Of a DNA stretch of 64,000 bases, positions 13,645-26,300 are shown piece after piece; position 1 is the first letter of the stretch, and every line of letters begins with the position of its first letter. The DNA is from Hyalella azteca. Lineage: Eukaryota; Arthropoda; Malacostraca; Amphipoda; Hyalellidae. The notes beneath the pieces were generated by a model, which worked only from the letters and a program-made list of their open reading frames with translations, did no database searches and was not told where the DNA came from. The stretch is taken from the NCBI RefSeq assembly GCF_000764305.2, contig NW_025943791.1, positions 1 to 64,000 on the forward strand, given 5' to 3'. A program made the translations under genes and the position numbers.

Positions 13645-13874
13645 AGCAATGTGGCCCAGTGGTTAACGTTCAGAGTACCAAGATTGGCGCAGAGAGGCGC
13701 GGGTTCGATCCCAGCTCTGTGCGCCAGTTTCTGGTCAGAATCGGCGAGGAGGCCGGGCGGTTAAGCATAGCAGAATTGCAGCAGTGAGTTGAGAGTTCGA
13801 GACCGCAAAATGCTGTGAATGTTCTGCGATGTTAAGAATCGGCGACAGGCCTACGGCCTAATAACGCTGAAACC

Positions 13875-13919
<45 letters not shown>

Positions 13920-13920
13920 A
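13645..13920 (+). mobile_element. Dimeric tRNA-derived SINE with (ATT)n tail
   Basis: The best copy of the family. The first module has GTGGCCCAGTGGTTAACG (box A, 13651) and GGTTCGATCCC (box B, 13702). A second has GGCCGGGCGGTTAAGCAT (13751) and GAGTTCGAGACC (13792). The body ends ...ATCGGCGACAGGCCTACGGC and a (TTA)n tail at 13877-13918. Two pol III promoter-like modules in tandem indicate a dimeric SINE. Other copies: 305, 948, 41050, 44397, 52640, 54245. Confidence 0.8.
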
Positions 13921-16734
13921 TTGAATATCTAGATATTTTTCTACCGCTAAAGTACCTTTTAATTCCAGTATACATTTTCTTCCCACTACAGAATATGATA
14001 AGCAAATATTCCTGTAAAGAATATTCTACTGAAGATACTTCTCCCGTGTACATAAGGTTGGGACCTTTTAGGTAGGACCAGAGTTGATGAGCTCAGGCTA
14101 AATTCAGTTTCAACCAAACTTGCCTTAGATTGTTCAGCAATTTGGTAGAATATCATTTCCTTATGTTGTGATCATTTTATTGCTTGTTAACCTCGATTAT
14201 TTTCTCTATATTGTTTATAATTTCGAATAATCTCAACTTTGTGTTCAAATTGTTCATTCTTTGTTTTCAGAAAGCGTTACAATCCACAACGAGTTTTCAT
14301 TCTGAACAATACCCCGAACAAAGATCTATATTCTTTACAATTCCATTTAAAAATATTTCATTTTTACCGCACCAATCTTTTTTGTCTGCTTTATTACCGT
14401 TGTCAAATCACTGATTTGCTAATTCGCAACTAACATATTAGGTACGGAAGCAATTATGCCAATAATTGTATTCGTACTAACACTATTTCGTTTACTGTCT
14501 TCAAAAAAGGATAAGTTGAAAAAATAACTATGGAACAACGGAAAATATTTTAATGTTATGTAAATGTTCGGTCATGACTATTGAACGAACGTTTAGTATA
14601 CGTTACGGAGCAGACACCATTAACATGTTCAATTCAGGACAGTGAAAGACTTCATTTTTAATGTAGCCTTGCGAGAGGTCAAAATGCGACTAAAAATTTA
14701 TTAATCCTAACTTCAAAACGTCTCATCTCCTTGCGTGCTGGTCAAGTAACCGGTATATATGAGACACATCTCTATGAACTACAAATGTGTGTGACTCTTA
14801 TATCAAATGCACGTCACATGCGCATTACATTACGTAATAAAATTAAAATACAGTTTTGATCCTGTGATGATCCCAATACTGTGATGTACAAATTGTACAT
14901 GGGACGTACGTATATATCATTTGATTTAAAATTCACGTACATTTGCAGTGAAGTTCATTTGAATAAATTTGATGTACAAGCGACGTAAATGTGGCGTACA
15001 TGAGACGTACATTTGACGTAAATGTGACGTATATGTAAAACTATTCACTTACATAATCAAATTCAGTGCTGCTCGGCGTCAAAGCAGCTTATAGGCAGGT
15101 ATCGTTATTAGCTTCTGTTCGAATGGATCACAGTTTGGACTTGATACATCAGAACGACGTATTAATGAGTGGGTATAGATTTGTCTCGAAAAAGGAACAA
15201 TCTTATATTTTTCTAGCGTAATAAAAGGCACAGAGAATGGATCTTATACTTCCGGTCGCATCTCTCTGCTTTATCTGCTTATATTTTCCAGTCAATTAAC
15301 AGCACAATTCCAGCATCGTTCATTAATTTAGGCAGGCGGTTGGTCCTATATAACCACTAACAATAATTTTATAAAATAAATGCCTATTATAAGTGCACAT
15401 CACAATCTTAGATCTTACTTTAACTCTGTTGCAGCCTCTCTTTATCTTCGGATGAATATGAATAATTCCATATAATGTAGTTAGAAGGTCGAAATAATAA
15501 TCTAAGCAAACATCACTAAAAGAGTTCATCAATGCAAATGGAACCCGCGAGTTATTACATGTAAAAAAATCGTTTTCATAATAACCTTAAACACAACTAT
15601 ATACGAGTCTGTCGCATAGTCTAAAACATATCTTATATTCTGTTAGGGCCGGCACCAAAGAACAGTTGTCGTTGAACGTACAACTGCAAGGTCAAATTTC
15701 GGATGATACTGCGATAAAATATTGCTGGGAGGAATAAATGGGGAAAGAACAACCAACTGCAAAACTAAAAGAAAGAAGATGGCCATTTAATTTACTATAT
15801 TTAAAAAACACTTGAACCATTACACTATGTTCGAGTGTTACATTGTGCAACATGAATTACATTTGAACCATTACACACCCGAATTTACTGTAGGCACCAT
15901 GCAGTGCATTTACGCACTTATGGCAGGGAAGGTATATTGAAATAAGATGAACATTTCCGACAATAATTGTAAAGTAAAGTCGACGATTTTTTATAGAAGG
16001 TAAAGGTATCAAGTTACTGTTTATATATACTCTATATATTTATATCTGAAGCATCCAACAGAAGAAGCATAGCAATTTCCAACTTAACAAAACGAGAGAA
16101 ACTGTTATACGACGCAACAAAGTGAAGATAAAGCGAATTTCCAGAGAAGATATTTGAAAATTGTACTTATGAATTGGTTGTGAACGATGATGATGAAAAC
16201 CAAGACGACGTCAATAATCCCTGTATTGGTTCTGTCACTGGAGCAGCTCTGACCATCATCGTTTGTCTGTGTGAACTCTCGATCCTACATATTATGGACC
16301 GGCTTGAAGTTCCACCCTTCCAAAATCCTGTAGTGAATTTACCCTAAACTGATCTTAATTTTACCTCAATATTACTTATGAATATAACTAAACAGTTCAA
16401 TAATTAGAACGCTGACGAACGTGGGGAGGGGAAAGGAAATTTCCTACCGACACCTCAAATAAATAAAAAATTGAATTCTACCGCTTATATTAAACGAGAT
16501 TTTTCGCGTTCTAGCAATAGTTTAATAAGGTTAAATAGTTTAATATTAAACATACTTTTCTGATTCCTTTGCAGAAGAAGAATGAAATTTATATTATAAA
16601 TCAACTGAAGTTTTTATGTTACCATCAAATGACAAGCTTGCGCTGTTATCATGACCCGTAATGTGAACATGAAGATGGGTCAAGCGGTGTGGGGATTGGG
16701 GGCCATGGTGCTCTCAAGGACATGTCGCTAAGAC
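13921..16734. other. Intergenic, nothing firm
   Basis: Contains a loosely repetitive stretch of GACGTACAT/GACGTAAAT words at 14885-15035. No gene recognised. Confidence 0.55.
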
Positions 16735-17035
16735 TGAACTTGACTAATGAATCAACGTGATTGTGATATTATAGTAAGATTAACTCAAATGAAAGATCAA
16801 CGGCATTGTTATTATTGTTGTAAGATGATCACAACTGAAGAATCAACGTGATTGTGATAACATAGTTAGATGGACTTAACTAAAGGATCGACGTATTTGA
16901 ATATTGTTTTAACATAAACCTGCAGAATAAACTGCAGGATCAACTTGATTGTGATATAATAATAAGATGAATTCAACTAAATGAACAACGTGATAGTTAT
17001 ATGATAGTGAGAACAATGCTAACTAAAGGACGATG
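16735..17035. repeat. Degenerate about 60-bp repeat upstream of the TMEM151 promoter
   Basis: Recurring GATCAACGTGATTGTGATA and TAAGATGAACTCAACTAAA blocks, about five diverged units. It ends about 80 bases before the proposed TATA box. Confidence 0.65.
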
Positions 17036-17115
17036 TCAGTAGGGGAACGATCAGTTACACGCCTCCGCATCGTCAGTGTGCGAATGAGTGATCGCGTTCG
17101 CTTGTTGGTGGCGTC

Positions 17116-17146
17116 TATATAGGCGGGTTGTCGACTACTGCAGTCG
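17116..17146 (+). promoter_or_regulatory. Putative TATA-type core promoter of the TMEM151 gene
   Basis: TATATAG at 17116-17122 is followed 26 bases later by a CAGT initiator-like tetramer (17141-17144). The local sequence is much more GC-rich than its surroundings. It sits just before an exon-like stretch that ends in a strong GTGAGT donor (17322). Spacing fits an arthropod TATA/Inr promoter. Inference only; 5' transcript data would settle it. Confidence 0.4.
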
Positions 17147-17148
17147 TT

Positions 17149-17202
17149 ATGGACCCCATCCTGCAGGAACCCACTGGCAGGATGCGAGGGACTCGTCTCT
17201 GA
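17149..17202 (+). other. Upstream ORF in the proposed TMEM151 5' leader
   Basis: An ATG lies within about 8 bases of the proposed transcription start and opens a 17-codon ORF (MDPILQEPTGRMRGTRL) ending at TGA 17200-17202. It is out of frame with the proposed main start at 17268. If the leader is real, this uORF could reduce translation of the main ORF. It depends on the promoter call. Confidence 0.25.
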
Positions 17203-17267
17203 GAAGGGACGGTCTGAGTGACGGTTGAGTGCAGGCGACGGACTACATCGTCCGTAAATCAGACCCC

Positions 17268-17321
17268 ATGCGTCGGATTAGACCAAATATCCTTCCTCCA
17301 GACCCAGCTGACGCCCAGCTG
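17268..17321 (+). CDS. TMEM151: TMEM151 proposed exon 1 (start codon)
   Basis: ATG 17268 begins MRRIRPNILPPDPADAQL and ends phase 0 at a strong donor, CTG|GTGAGT. The next exon also begins in phase 0. Vertebrate TMEM151 proteins likewise have a short, polar, proline-containing segment before the first membrane span. No sequence-specific family motif lies in these 18 residues, so the call rests on phase, donor quality and the upstream TATA box. An unseen alternative first exon is possible. Confidence 0.45.
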
Positions 17322-20300
17322 GTGAGTCAGTCCAGCTGTATCGAGTCAATTATTAATTTGTTCCATGTAATTTTAAGGAGAAAAGTTACTAGAAATTGTA
17401 TTATCTTGAACGAAATTAGTGCATGGTAAATAAGGTGAACACTTTGATTTTGATGGTGATGTACGTATGTTTGTGGGTTATTAAAATTATTTTCAGGTAC
17501 TCGTGAGAAATATATTAGAGAATATAGACAAATCAAGGTTGAGCCATGAAAATTTTCTTCATTCACACGTTTCTAAATATTTACACATGTATATTTTTGT
17601 TGTAAAAAGCAATCCTCCAACATATTTCTTTTCAGAGACGAAAATATTCGTGTGGAAATCTGTTTTGCTTTACGAAACCGTAATATAATATAATTCGTAG
17701 TAATATAATATATGCATGGACGGTCTTGTTGAAATCTTGCATTCCAGTTGCACCTGTTGCATTCCAGTGACACGATAAATGAACCTCATTTACCCGAGTG
17801 TGGATCAGTAAATCTTAATCAGAAATGTTTGCGGATCGTATTGGCAAAACCTTTACGATTTACTCACTATAATTTTGACCTTGCCCACCGCATTTTATAA
17901 TGAGCAAGAAATTCTGAGTAGGCGTATTTTAAATCTTTCATTAGATTGTGATCAGTTAGCTCACACAGCATAGGACCTTGCAAGCAATGAAGCGTCGTGA
18001 TGAAACATGGCTCTAAATTTCTTAATAAATAAATTTAAATTTAATTTAAATTTAATTTAAATAAATAAATTTTTTTCCTGCTCTACATCAGGACAAATTT
18101 CGTTCGAAACTCGACTCATAAAACTTCGCTTTGCTAAAGTATGTTTATGCTCAGCTTGGACCACAAATTTAGGTCAGGTCCTCAGGGCTGGCGACACGAA
18201 CTTTTGAATTTCAGCATCGCTGAAAATTTGGACGACGCTCTATTTCGTTCGTAATAAACATGGACAGGAAGCCGGAGGCGCGCCCCGACAAACTGTCCTA
18301 ACGTGCAATGCCTTCAAATAACAGCAATAAGCGAAGACATTCTCATGTCTATGGCAGAATTTTCTGATTATAGTAATTTTTAGTCATTTGAGTAATAATA
18401 TTGTAACGTAAATGTAGGTTATTTTCTAATTATTGTAAATTTTATCCTGCAGCCAAAAATACTTTAAATGAATATTTTGAACCATAGCAGAATTTTCTGA
18501 TTATATTAATTTTTAGTCATTTGAGTATTAATATTGTAACATAAATGTAGGGTATTTTCAAATTATTTCAAATTTTTTCCTGCAGCCAAAAATACTTTAA
18601 ATGAATATTTTGAACCATAGCAGAATTTTCTGATTATCATAATTTTTAGTCATTTGAGTAATAATAGTGTAACGTAAATGTAGGTTATTTTCTAATTATT
18701 TTAAATTTTATCCTACAGCCAAAAATACTTTAAATTAATATTTTTAACCATAGCAGAATTTTCTGATTATAGTAATTTTTAGTCATTTGAGTAATAATAT
18801 TGTAACGTAAATGTAGGTTGTTTTCTAATTATTTTAAATTTTATCCTGCAGCCAAAAATATTTTTGATTTCGAATCCCACGTTCATCCATCTATCGGTAG
18901 CAGCGACCGTCATTAGTGATAATATCAATGCATCACAGCTCATTTATATCCTTAGTGGTCGCAGCGACTGTAATTGGTGATAACAATAATGCATCACAGC
19001 TCATTTATGTCCCTAGTGGCCGCAGCGACCGTCACTAGTGACGCTACTAGTGCACCGCAATCAGTGCCGGTGTCTGGTTCTCACGCTTCTCATCGGCGCC
19101 TGCATCGCCTACATCGCGCTGTGCCGCGTCTCTAAGGTGGGACGCACGTATTACCGCCGCCTGTATCGCCTCCTTCTTTAAGGCATTTTGCTTATCAAAT
19201 TGATTTGTAACTTGTATTTTTGCTTTGTAGACGAATTTAACTGAAAAAAATACAAAATAGAGAAGCTTTAACTAGCCCCAAAAATATCTTAATTCATACA
19301 TAAGTTCATTATCAGATTGTAACATGTACTGCGAACTCAAGATTAATCACGTGACATTTATCAAATTTGTTAATCTTCTTCAATTATACCTAATCTGATA
19401 CTTATTATTCAATAATTGCCGCCTTTTACACCGTATGCTCTTCCGCTTAGATCGTAACCGTTAATCTGGAGGATCCCTTCACGCAGGAGCGGTCGAGGAG
19501 CCAATGTTTAGACTTGTACTTAACTTTGACGGGCGAAGGCGGTTGGTACGTGGCAGTCGCCTGTCTCGTAATCATCTACGTTATCTACTTGGTAGAGTGC
19601 TGCCTGTGTCCTCTTAGGCACAAGGTGAGGGTAGAGTGCTGCCTGTGTCCTCTCAGGTACAAGGTGAGGGTAGAGTGCTGCCTGTGTCCTCTCAGGTACA
19701 AGGCGAGGGTAGAGTGCTGCCTGTGTCCTCTCAGGTACAAGGTGAGGGTAGAGTGCTGTGAGCTTTACAATAAAATGTAAGGCAGAAATAAAATCAAGGA
19801 AAGATATTGCACGAGTAGAAACATGTAAGGCATAATTTACACCAATTTGGCAATTGACGTACAGTCGAATATCTTTTGCTGACAATGCAGTGGTATTTAC
19901 GTATATTTGACGGCAGATTGACCTTCAAGCCGATGTGAACCTCATTACAATGCATTGTGGATTCTCAGTGTCATACACAAACAGCTGTCACGGAAAATCA
20001 ACTGCATTGATTGAGATGCCCTGAAATTTGATCTCCTTTGATTATGGGAACCTATCTCACTTCTATTAATGACGAAAGATTAACTCAGTTGCTAATATAA
20101 TTTACTCACTGCTTTGATAGTTCATGGTTATTTCAAACCCAATGGATATAATTTTTTCGTATTCTTCTTCCAATATTTTCCCAGGATGAAAATTATTCAG
20201 GATGGGGAAATAATTGCGCTCATTTTTATCGCTTTTTCACTGTTCACCTGTGCACAGAAGTCATTTTCATTGTTCGAACCAAAGAATTAATTCTTCATCT

Positions 20301-23300
20301 GCTCGCAGTGGTCGCGTAGTTCCCCAGCGGCCGAAGTCGGCGTGCTCGTCGAAAGTCTTGTGACAGCGCTCCCGGTGATCTGGTGGAAGGCGGTCTGCTA
20401 CCACTACGTGAGGCGGTCACGTCACACCACGCGCTTCAGGGACGGCGGGGCCTTCAGCACGGCGCAGGTGCGACATCAGAGCTTTGACTGGACTTTTTTC
20501 TTTAAAAGCTTATCAAGAGCCGTGGTCGGAAGTCCATTGAGTGTGGCATTACCATCGTCCTATCGGATCAGAACGAGCGCCACCACGAGGGCCTCGAGGA
20601 CACGCTTCGAGAGATAGCGGCTGATGCTAAATATTCGTTACAGAGCGCCAAAACCAGCGGTGGTGATTTAGGCTCTGTGCTTGTTCATGGAAAGTTCAGA
20701 GTCCAGCAGATTGTCCAGCAGAGTCCGAGGTTGCGAACCGAAGACGCAGGCATGACTAACTCGTTGCCCACGTGAAACGGGGTTGGCTGGAAGCTGATGC
20801 TAGCACTGAGCAGTTGCATATCAAATAAAGTCGGTTTTGATGCATTGAGCTATAACCGGTTGGAGCGCATCCAGTCTGAGACGGCGTCCATGCGGACAGA
20901 CATCCAGTCCTGCAACGCTTCAGCGTCAGCAGGTGCACAGAAGCCATAAATTTAGGTGTCATCGACGAACATAAGCGGATTCAAACTATGTCAATGATTC
21001 AAACTATGTCAATTAATTATGTGCAATAAGTCGACAGTATATAACAAGAAGAGGATCGGTCCGAGGATCGGTCCGATCGGTTGGTCACATGCGGCATGCC
21101 GCATGTGACCAACGATAGTGAACAAGAAGAGTTCCCGGGTCGAACGCATTGAAATCTATTGCTAAGACTCGAACCACCGCATCATTGTGCCGAGCAGGCC
21201 GAATGATACGTCAAGTCGGCGCTATAAAGTGGCGTGGTCGACCGTGTCAAAAGCCCTGCCCACCGGTCAAATAAAGTCAGTGACGTAATATGGCCGCGGT
21301 CTACTGCTTGCAGAATGTGTGAAAGCATTTCAGCACAGCGGTTCCGTTAAGAAGAGATGACGGTATGCAGACTGGAGGCGAGGCGTGAGCCCGAACTGCT
21401 GAAGATGGTTGTTCAGCTCTCGGGCCGCAACGCGTTCCAAGAGTTTCGACAAAATCGACAGGTTGGAGATGGGTCGATATAATTTGGTCTGACTTTTTCA
21501 CTAGAGACGTAATGTAAGCTGATTTGAAGTTCATTGGAACAACACTGTCAGTAAGGCAGCGGTTGAAAAGTTCACCCATGAAGAAATGGTGCTAGGGTTA
21601 CGACATTCCCCGTAAGTAATGACGTCGGCAGCTGATCACTGGCACACTGCTTGTTAGACAGCGCGCGCACTGCTTCGATGACATCGTTAGCTGTGACGCA
21701 AGTGAATTATTGGTGCACGCAGTCGAATGGACACGGCGTAAATGTTGCCGGCAGAGCGTCGGCTTACAACGCTTGCACAACAGAAATATTATTTTCAAAA
21801 ACTGCATGGAATTTTTCCACGCTTACGCCACCTGAAGCATCTGCATGACCTCTTTCCATGAGTTTGGTGGAGGCCACAGCAGCCGCAGCAAAAGGATTGT
21901 CGTGTCTGTTCGCCACAGCCCGCTGGACAGTCGAACCCCCCGCTTCGAGACCCAACATTCATCATCGAACCATGGGTCGGAGAGTCGTTGTGGTACCCGA
22001 ACTGTGCGTGTAGGAATGAGTTCATCGAGCCCACAGGTCAGCTCGGTATTGTAGAGTTGCATTAGGTCGTTGACTGAAAGGACCGACCATGAGTCAGGCC
22101 GACATAGTCGGGACGACTGCAGTTTTTCGCAAAAGACATCGCGAAAGAGACCGCGCCCGAGCGCCTGGTAGCGGTTTTGTAAGCTGGCATCGGACGCACA
22201 TATGACACCGCCCACTGAAGTTTGTCGATGGATATTGCGATCTCGATGATGTCGACTAGCATACTTTGAAGGTCAGCACGCGTGTTGACAACATTCAGCA
22301 GTCCGTCCATGTCGTGCGTCGACAAGGTCACGTGACAAACCATGCCAAAGGAGGCCAGATCATTGTTCAGCTGACGAGCCGCTGGGTCGTTGAAGCAATC
22401 CAGTCGAATGTTTAAATCGCCGGTGAAAAGGACATGATCGGGGAAAGTCTCAAGTCTGGGGAAGACAGCGCTCAATTCAATGAAAAAATCGCGCGACACA
22501 GCAACCGATCCAGGACAATAGACGGTGACTGCAACGCCCGTAAACGAGGCGCAGGTGACCCTAGCACATTGCAGCTCAAAAGGGGTGGGTCGAGCGCCGA
22601 TGTCAAGAACGGCAAGGTGCACACCCCCACTGGCGATGGCAGCTTCTCCACCGTAATTCGTCGCCAGGGCGTTGGGTTGCATGAGAGGCCACGCGCGCCT
22701 CTCATGCAACCGAAGCGCAACCGAAGCGCGAAGATGCGCGATGCAAACCTTGTCAGCGTCGTGCCAGGTCTCGGTCAGGAAGACGACATCTTTGTTATTC
22801 TCGTCAACCTTGTTATTCTCTTGTAAACTCGTCAACCTTGTTATTCAGTGAACGGATGTTGAGGCAGCCAGACGATAACCGGCGACACAGCTGCACACAG
22901 TGACGATCGACACTAACACTATAAGCAGGTTTTGGGGCCTACGGGACGACACAGGCCGATGCTCAGCAGTAGCATTCACAGTCGTTGAGTTCATCGCAAA
23001 TGATTGCCGTCGTAGCAACGACCTATTGCCAGTGATGACGAACACCACGCGCCTATTTCGGCTGGCACAGCATCTACGATAAGTAATGTAGATACAGTAA
23101 GTATTAGATTTACTCACGCCACGGTGAGTAAATTTACTCTTTCATAGACGGATGAATTGAGTGCTGCAGCAGCTAACCGCAGGCTGAGCAGTGGCTTCGC
23201 TGAGGAAGCTAACGGAGCCATGAATAACAGGCTGATTCAGCTTGGGTCATAAAACATTGACGCATGCCTACCGGCAGCTCAAAGCTGAATATAGCGAACG

Positions 23301-26300
23301 CCAAAACGAATACTCATAATATATATCCCATACCAATTTATTTATTGCGAATAAATATTAAAATTCTCCTAACACTGAACGACTTCGCGCAGCACGAAGT
23401 GTTCTACCAGCGCATCAACTCGCGCACGGCGGAGTCCCGGTTCGAGTTCTCGAGGTGCGGCGTCAGGGATGTGTCCAAGAAGCTCGTCAACCTCTCACGC
23501 TACCCATTCCTGAAACTGAAGTGAGGGTCGTGCTTGTGTGTGTTTTTTATACATTTATTTGTATGTATGCGTGAAGGTGTCCTTGTGCTTGTGTGTGTGT
23601 TTAGCAATTTGCAAGCACGAGTGCACCGACACCAAAGGAGTCGGTGCACTCGTGGTTGCAAATTCATGTCATGGATGTGAGAGGCCTATATAAGTGAATA
23701 TAAGTTGCGGATATATAGGAGCTTGCATGTGCATATGCTCGCTTGATCACCAAGCGAGAACAATATTAACCAGCATGTCCTATTGACCCATCATATTGCT
23801 GATGCTTTGCATAAGAAAGCACTATGGAAAAATATTTCCATAAGCAGAAATGAGCATCCTGATTTCTGATTCATTGCTTCGGCCGAGATCTAGCGGAGTA
23901 CTTCACGTGACCGTAGTTATAGCCATTGCGTAAGACAAATATTTGCAAAAATTACAATACTAATTTTGTAAAAATTTCTGTTTTTGACGTTGTTATTTAT
24001 TTCAGCATCATTGTTCCGTTATTCCGATTGGCAGTCAAAATAAACAGTAAATTAATTTACAAATCTGTCGTAAATCCTAAGCTTATAACTGAAATCGATG
24101 AAAATGTAAACATTGGCCGGCAAACCCTTCATTATTTCTCGCAATATTTGACTAACGATTCAAAGTTTCTTCTTGAATTGAAGGAAGGCTTTGGTTTTCT
24201 CCATTTTCTCGTCGCATGCCTCCGTCTGCGTTCATTTAGTCCTTCCAAAGAATGCCCATACCATTAGCTCCAAGGTTGGGTGAAAGCTTCAAAATTTCCA
24301 CTGTTTATATTACACATGATACAGCCTCCCTGTCTTGTTCCGGGAGCTTGGCTGTGACGAGATAAACTCTGGCAGCAAATTGTTGCTGTTAAGTTTACAT
24401 CTGACATAAAGGTGCCAAAGACCTTCGATTGTTCACAATCGCAAACTTTTTATGAAATTTTTATCGAACAACTTCTTTGTTTAAGAAGGGTAATCATTAG
24501 GAGAGATAAATTTTCCCCAAATATATCAATATTAATTTTTAAATTAAAGCATTCGAGTGGTTCAATCCATACAATTTAAAACATCAAATTAATTATTTTT
24601 ATTGCTCATTTTTTCAAGTTCAAAAATTTGCGACACATCAAATGATTACTAAAATATAACACAAATTTACATATAAATATGTACAAGTAAAATAGTCAGG
24701 TTTTCAATATCATTGAATATCATATGCCGTTATTCGTAGTAAATAAGGACTGTCTTTATGAAAACGTCGGATTCATGTGCAATAATTTCCTGGGTAACAT
24801 TCTTAAGGACAATCATTTATATTGTTGGCTTTATACTGTTGGCTTAAATGAAAAGTGTGTTACTTTCCACCGAGATTTGTGCCTAAGCTTCATCGGTAAG
24901 ACAGAAATTCAGTTTCTTTCAAATATTAAGAATATGGCTAGCAGATTTGAACGGTTGAAGGCTCGTAACTTCTCGCTTCAGTTTCAGCGGTCATTGTTCA
25001 CGACTGAACTTATGTTCGCAGGTTTTCCAAAGGATTTGCATTCTCGAACTTGGAAGCCTCAGTGGAGTTTGAAGAACAGCGCACACGGTTCTTCCAGGTG
25101 ATTCATGAATATTTGTAATATTTATTTAAAGTATAAAAATGCTCTCCATGAAATTAAGTCAGTTCTCTTCAGCCATTAAACCTTTGCCCAGTTTCATTTA
25201 GTGCAAGGCGAGCTCATTTCAAGGGACAAGAGATTATTCTCAATATTCGAACAATGCTTAAGAGTATACAGTATCTATATTTTTTCATATATTAGTCCAT
25301 AAATTGAGCAATAGACTTTTTATCAACTCAATGTAGCCTAGAAACGTTTTAATGACTCGTTGACTTCATGTGGAAATGCGGATCTACTTTCTTTGAATCT
25401 TTGAACTGTTCAAATAAATGTGATTTGGAAGCTTGATGAAAATCATGCATTGATAACATAATTTTTTTAATTACAAAACATAGATACAAATTAATCTTAA
25501 GACAAATCTTGAAATCAAGGGCGAATGATATTTCTGAATCTAATAATTAAATTTGTAAGTCTATTTAATATCGTGATTGAAATATTGATCTATCGATCTA
25601 ATTTAAAATATAAGTCTGCATTTCGATTTGAGTATAATTGGACTCTAGTACATCACATCTCTAGCGAGAGGCGTCAAGCACTTCAATGTCTTATTATTGA
25701 TGTCCTTCATACATGAGGGTTATTGCCTTCACTCTTTATACGACCCAAGCAAGCGCAAAGTTTATTTGGAATGTGAAATTTGTATGGTACAAAATTGTTC
25801 CAATGCTTCCCAGTGGTTTTCTAAATTTTATACTTTGAAAATTTGAGCAAGGAAAATTTAGATGGAAGTTGTAGCTCCCCTTAATAGTAGCTTTCTCTCT
25901 TCCCAACATACTATCAGCTTGAAAACTCTTAGGGGGACAGGGGGCTACTAAGATGTAATTGAGTCCTGCAACTCCTCGTTAGATTTGTAGCTCCTGTCGC
26001 ACGTGTTGACATGATTACACGAAAACAATTAAGTTGTGATGCTATCGAAAATAAGTTGTAATGCTATCAAAAACAAGTTGTGATGCTATCGAAAAAGATA
26101 CGTCTTCTATAAAGTAGAGTGGGCACACTTTTCTACGCAGGGCCACATTGAAAATTTGATTCTTGTCGCAGAGCCGAATGTTAAAAACTTTTTATGTTAG
26201 TTTTTTTTAAAATTAAGTCTTACTTCTACTAATTCTGAATGAACTTTTCCTTTTATTTTCGTTTCATCTCCATATCTCCTTTTTTGCATCTCGAGTTTCG

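Larger units (their letters stand above)
20500..23130 (-). mobile_element. L2-clade non-LTR retrotransposon (LINE), degraded, antisense in TMEM151 intron 4
   Basis: Read on the minus strand. At 22840-22800 is a CLNIRSLNNKVDE-like start of the endonuclease domain. The AP-endonuclease (EEP) part runs from 22835 to about 22250 with FLTETWHDADKV, GGEAAIASGGVHLAVLDI and the catalytic-type GDLNIRLD. Then come reverse-transcriptase pieces: AYITSLVKKSDQ (about 21510), YRPISN-type remnants, GPILFLLYT (about 21050), a YADDT-type box (about 20960), and ALVVALVL...NATLNGLP (about 20560). Stops and frameshifts occur throughout, so it is inactive. It is 3'-truncated near 20500 at the same protein position where the second copy (26318) has an internal deletion. 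The clade call rests on the match with L2-type proteins; a CR1 relative cannot be excluded. Confidence 0.85.

Noticed and set aside
13651..13720. tRNA gene
   Set aside because: Box A and B are present, but no cloverleaf closes and the unit is repeated with an ATT tail, so it is a SINE.
22434..22826. 130-codon + strand ORF
   Set aside because: It is antisense to the LINE endonuclease frame, which carries the recognisable motifs.
24724..25021. 125-codon ORF as a separate gene
   Set aside because: Only its last 76 bases are coding, in another phase, as TMEM151 exon 6. The rest is intron without motifs.
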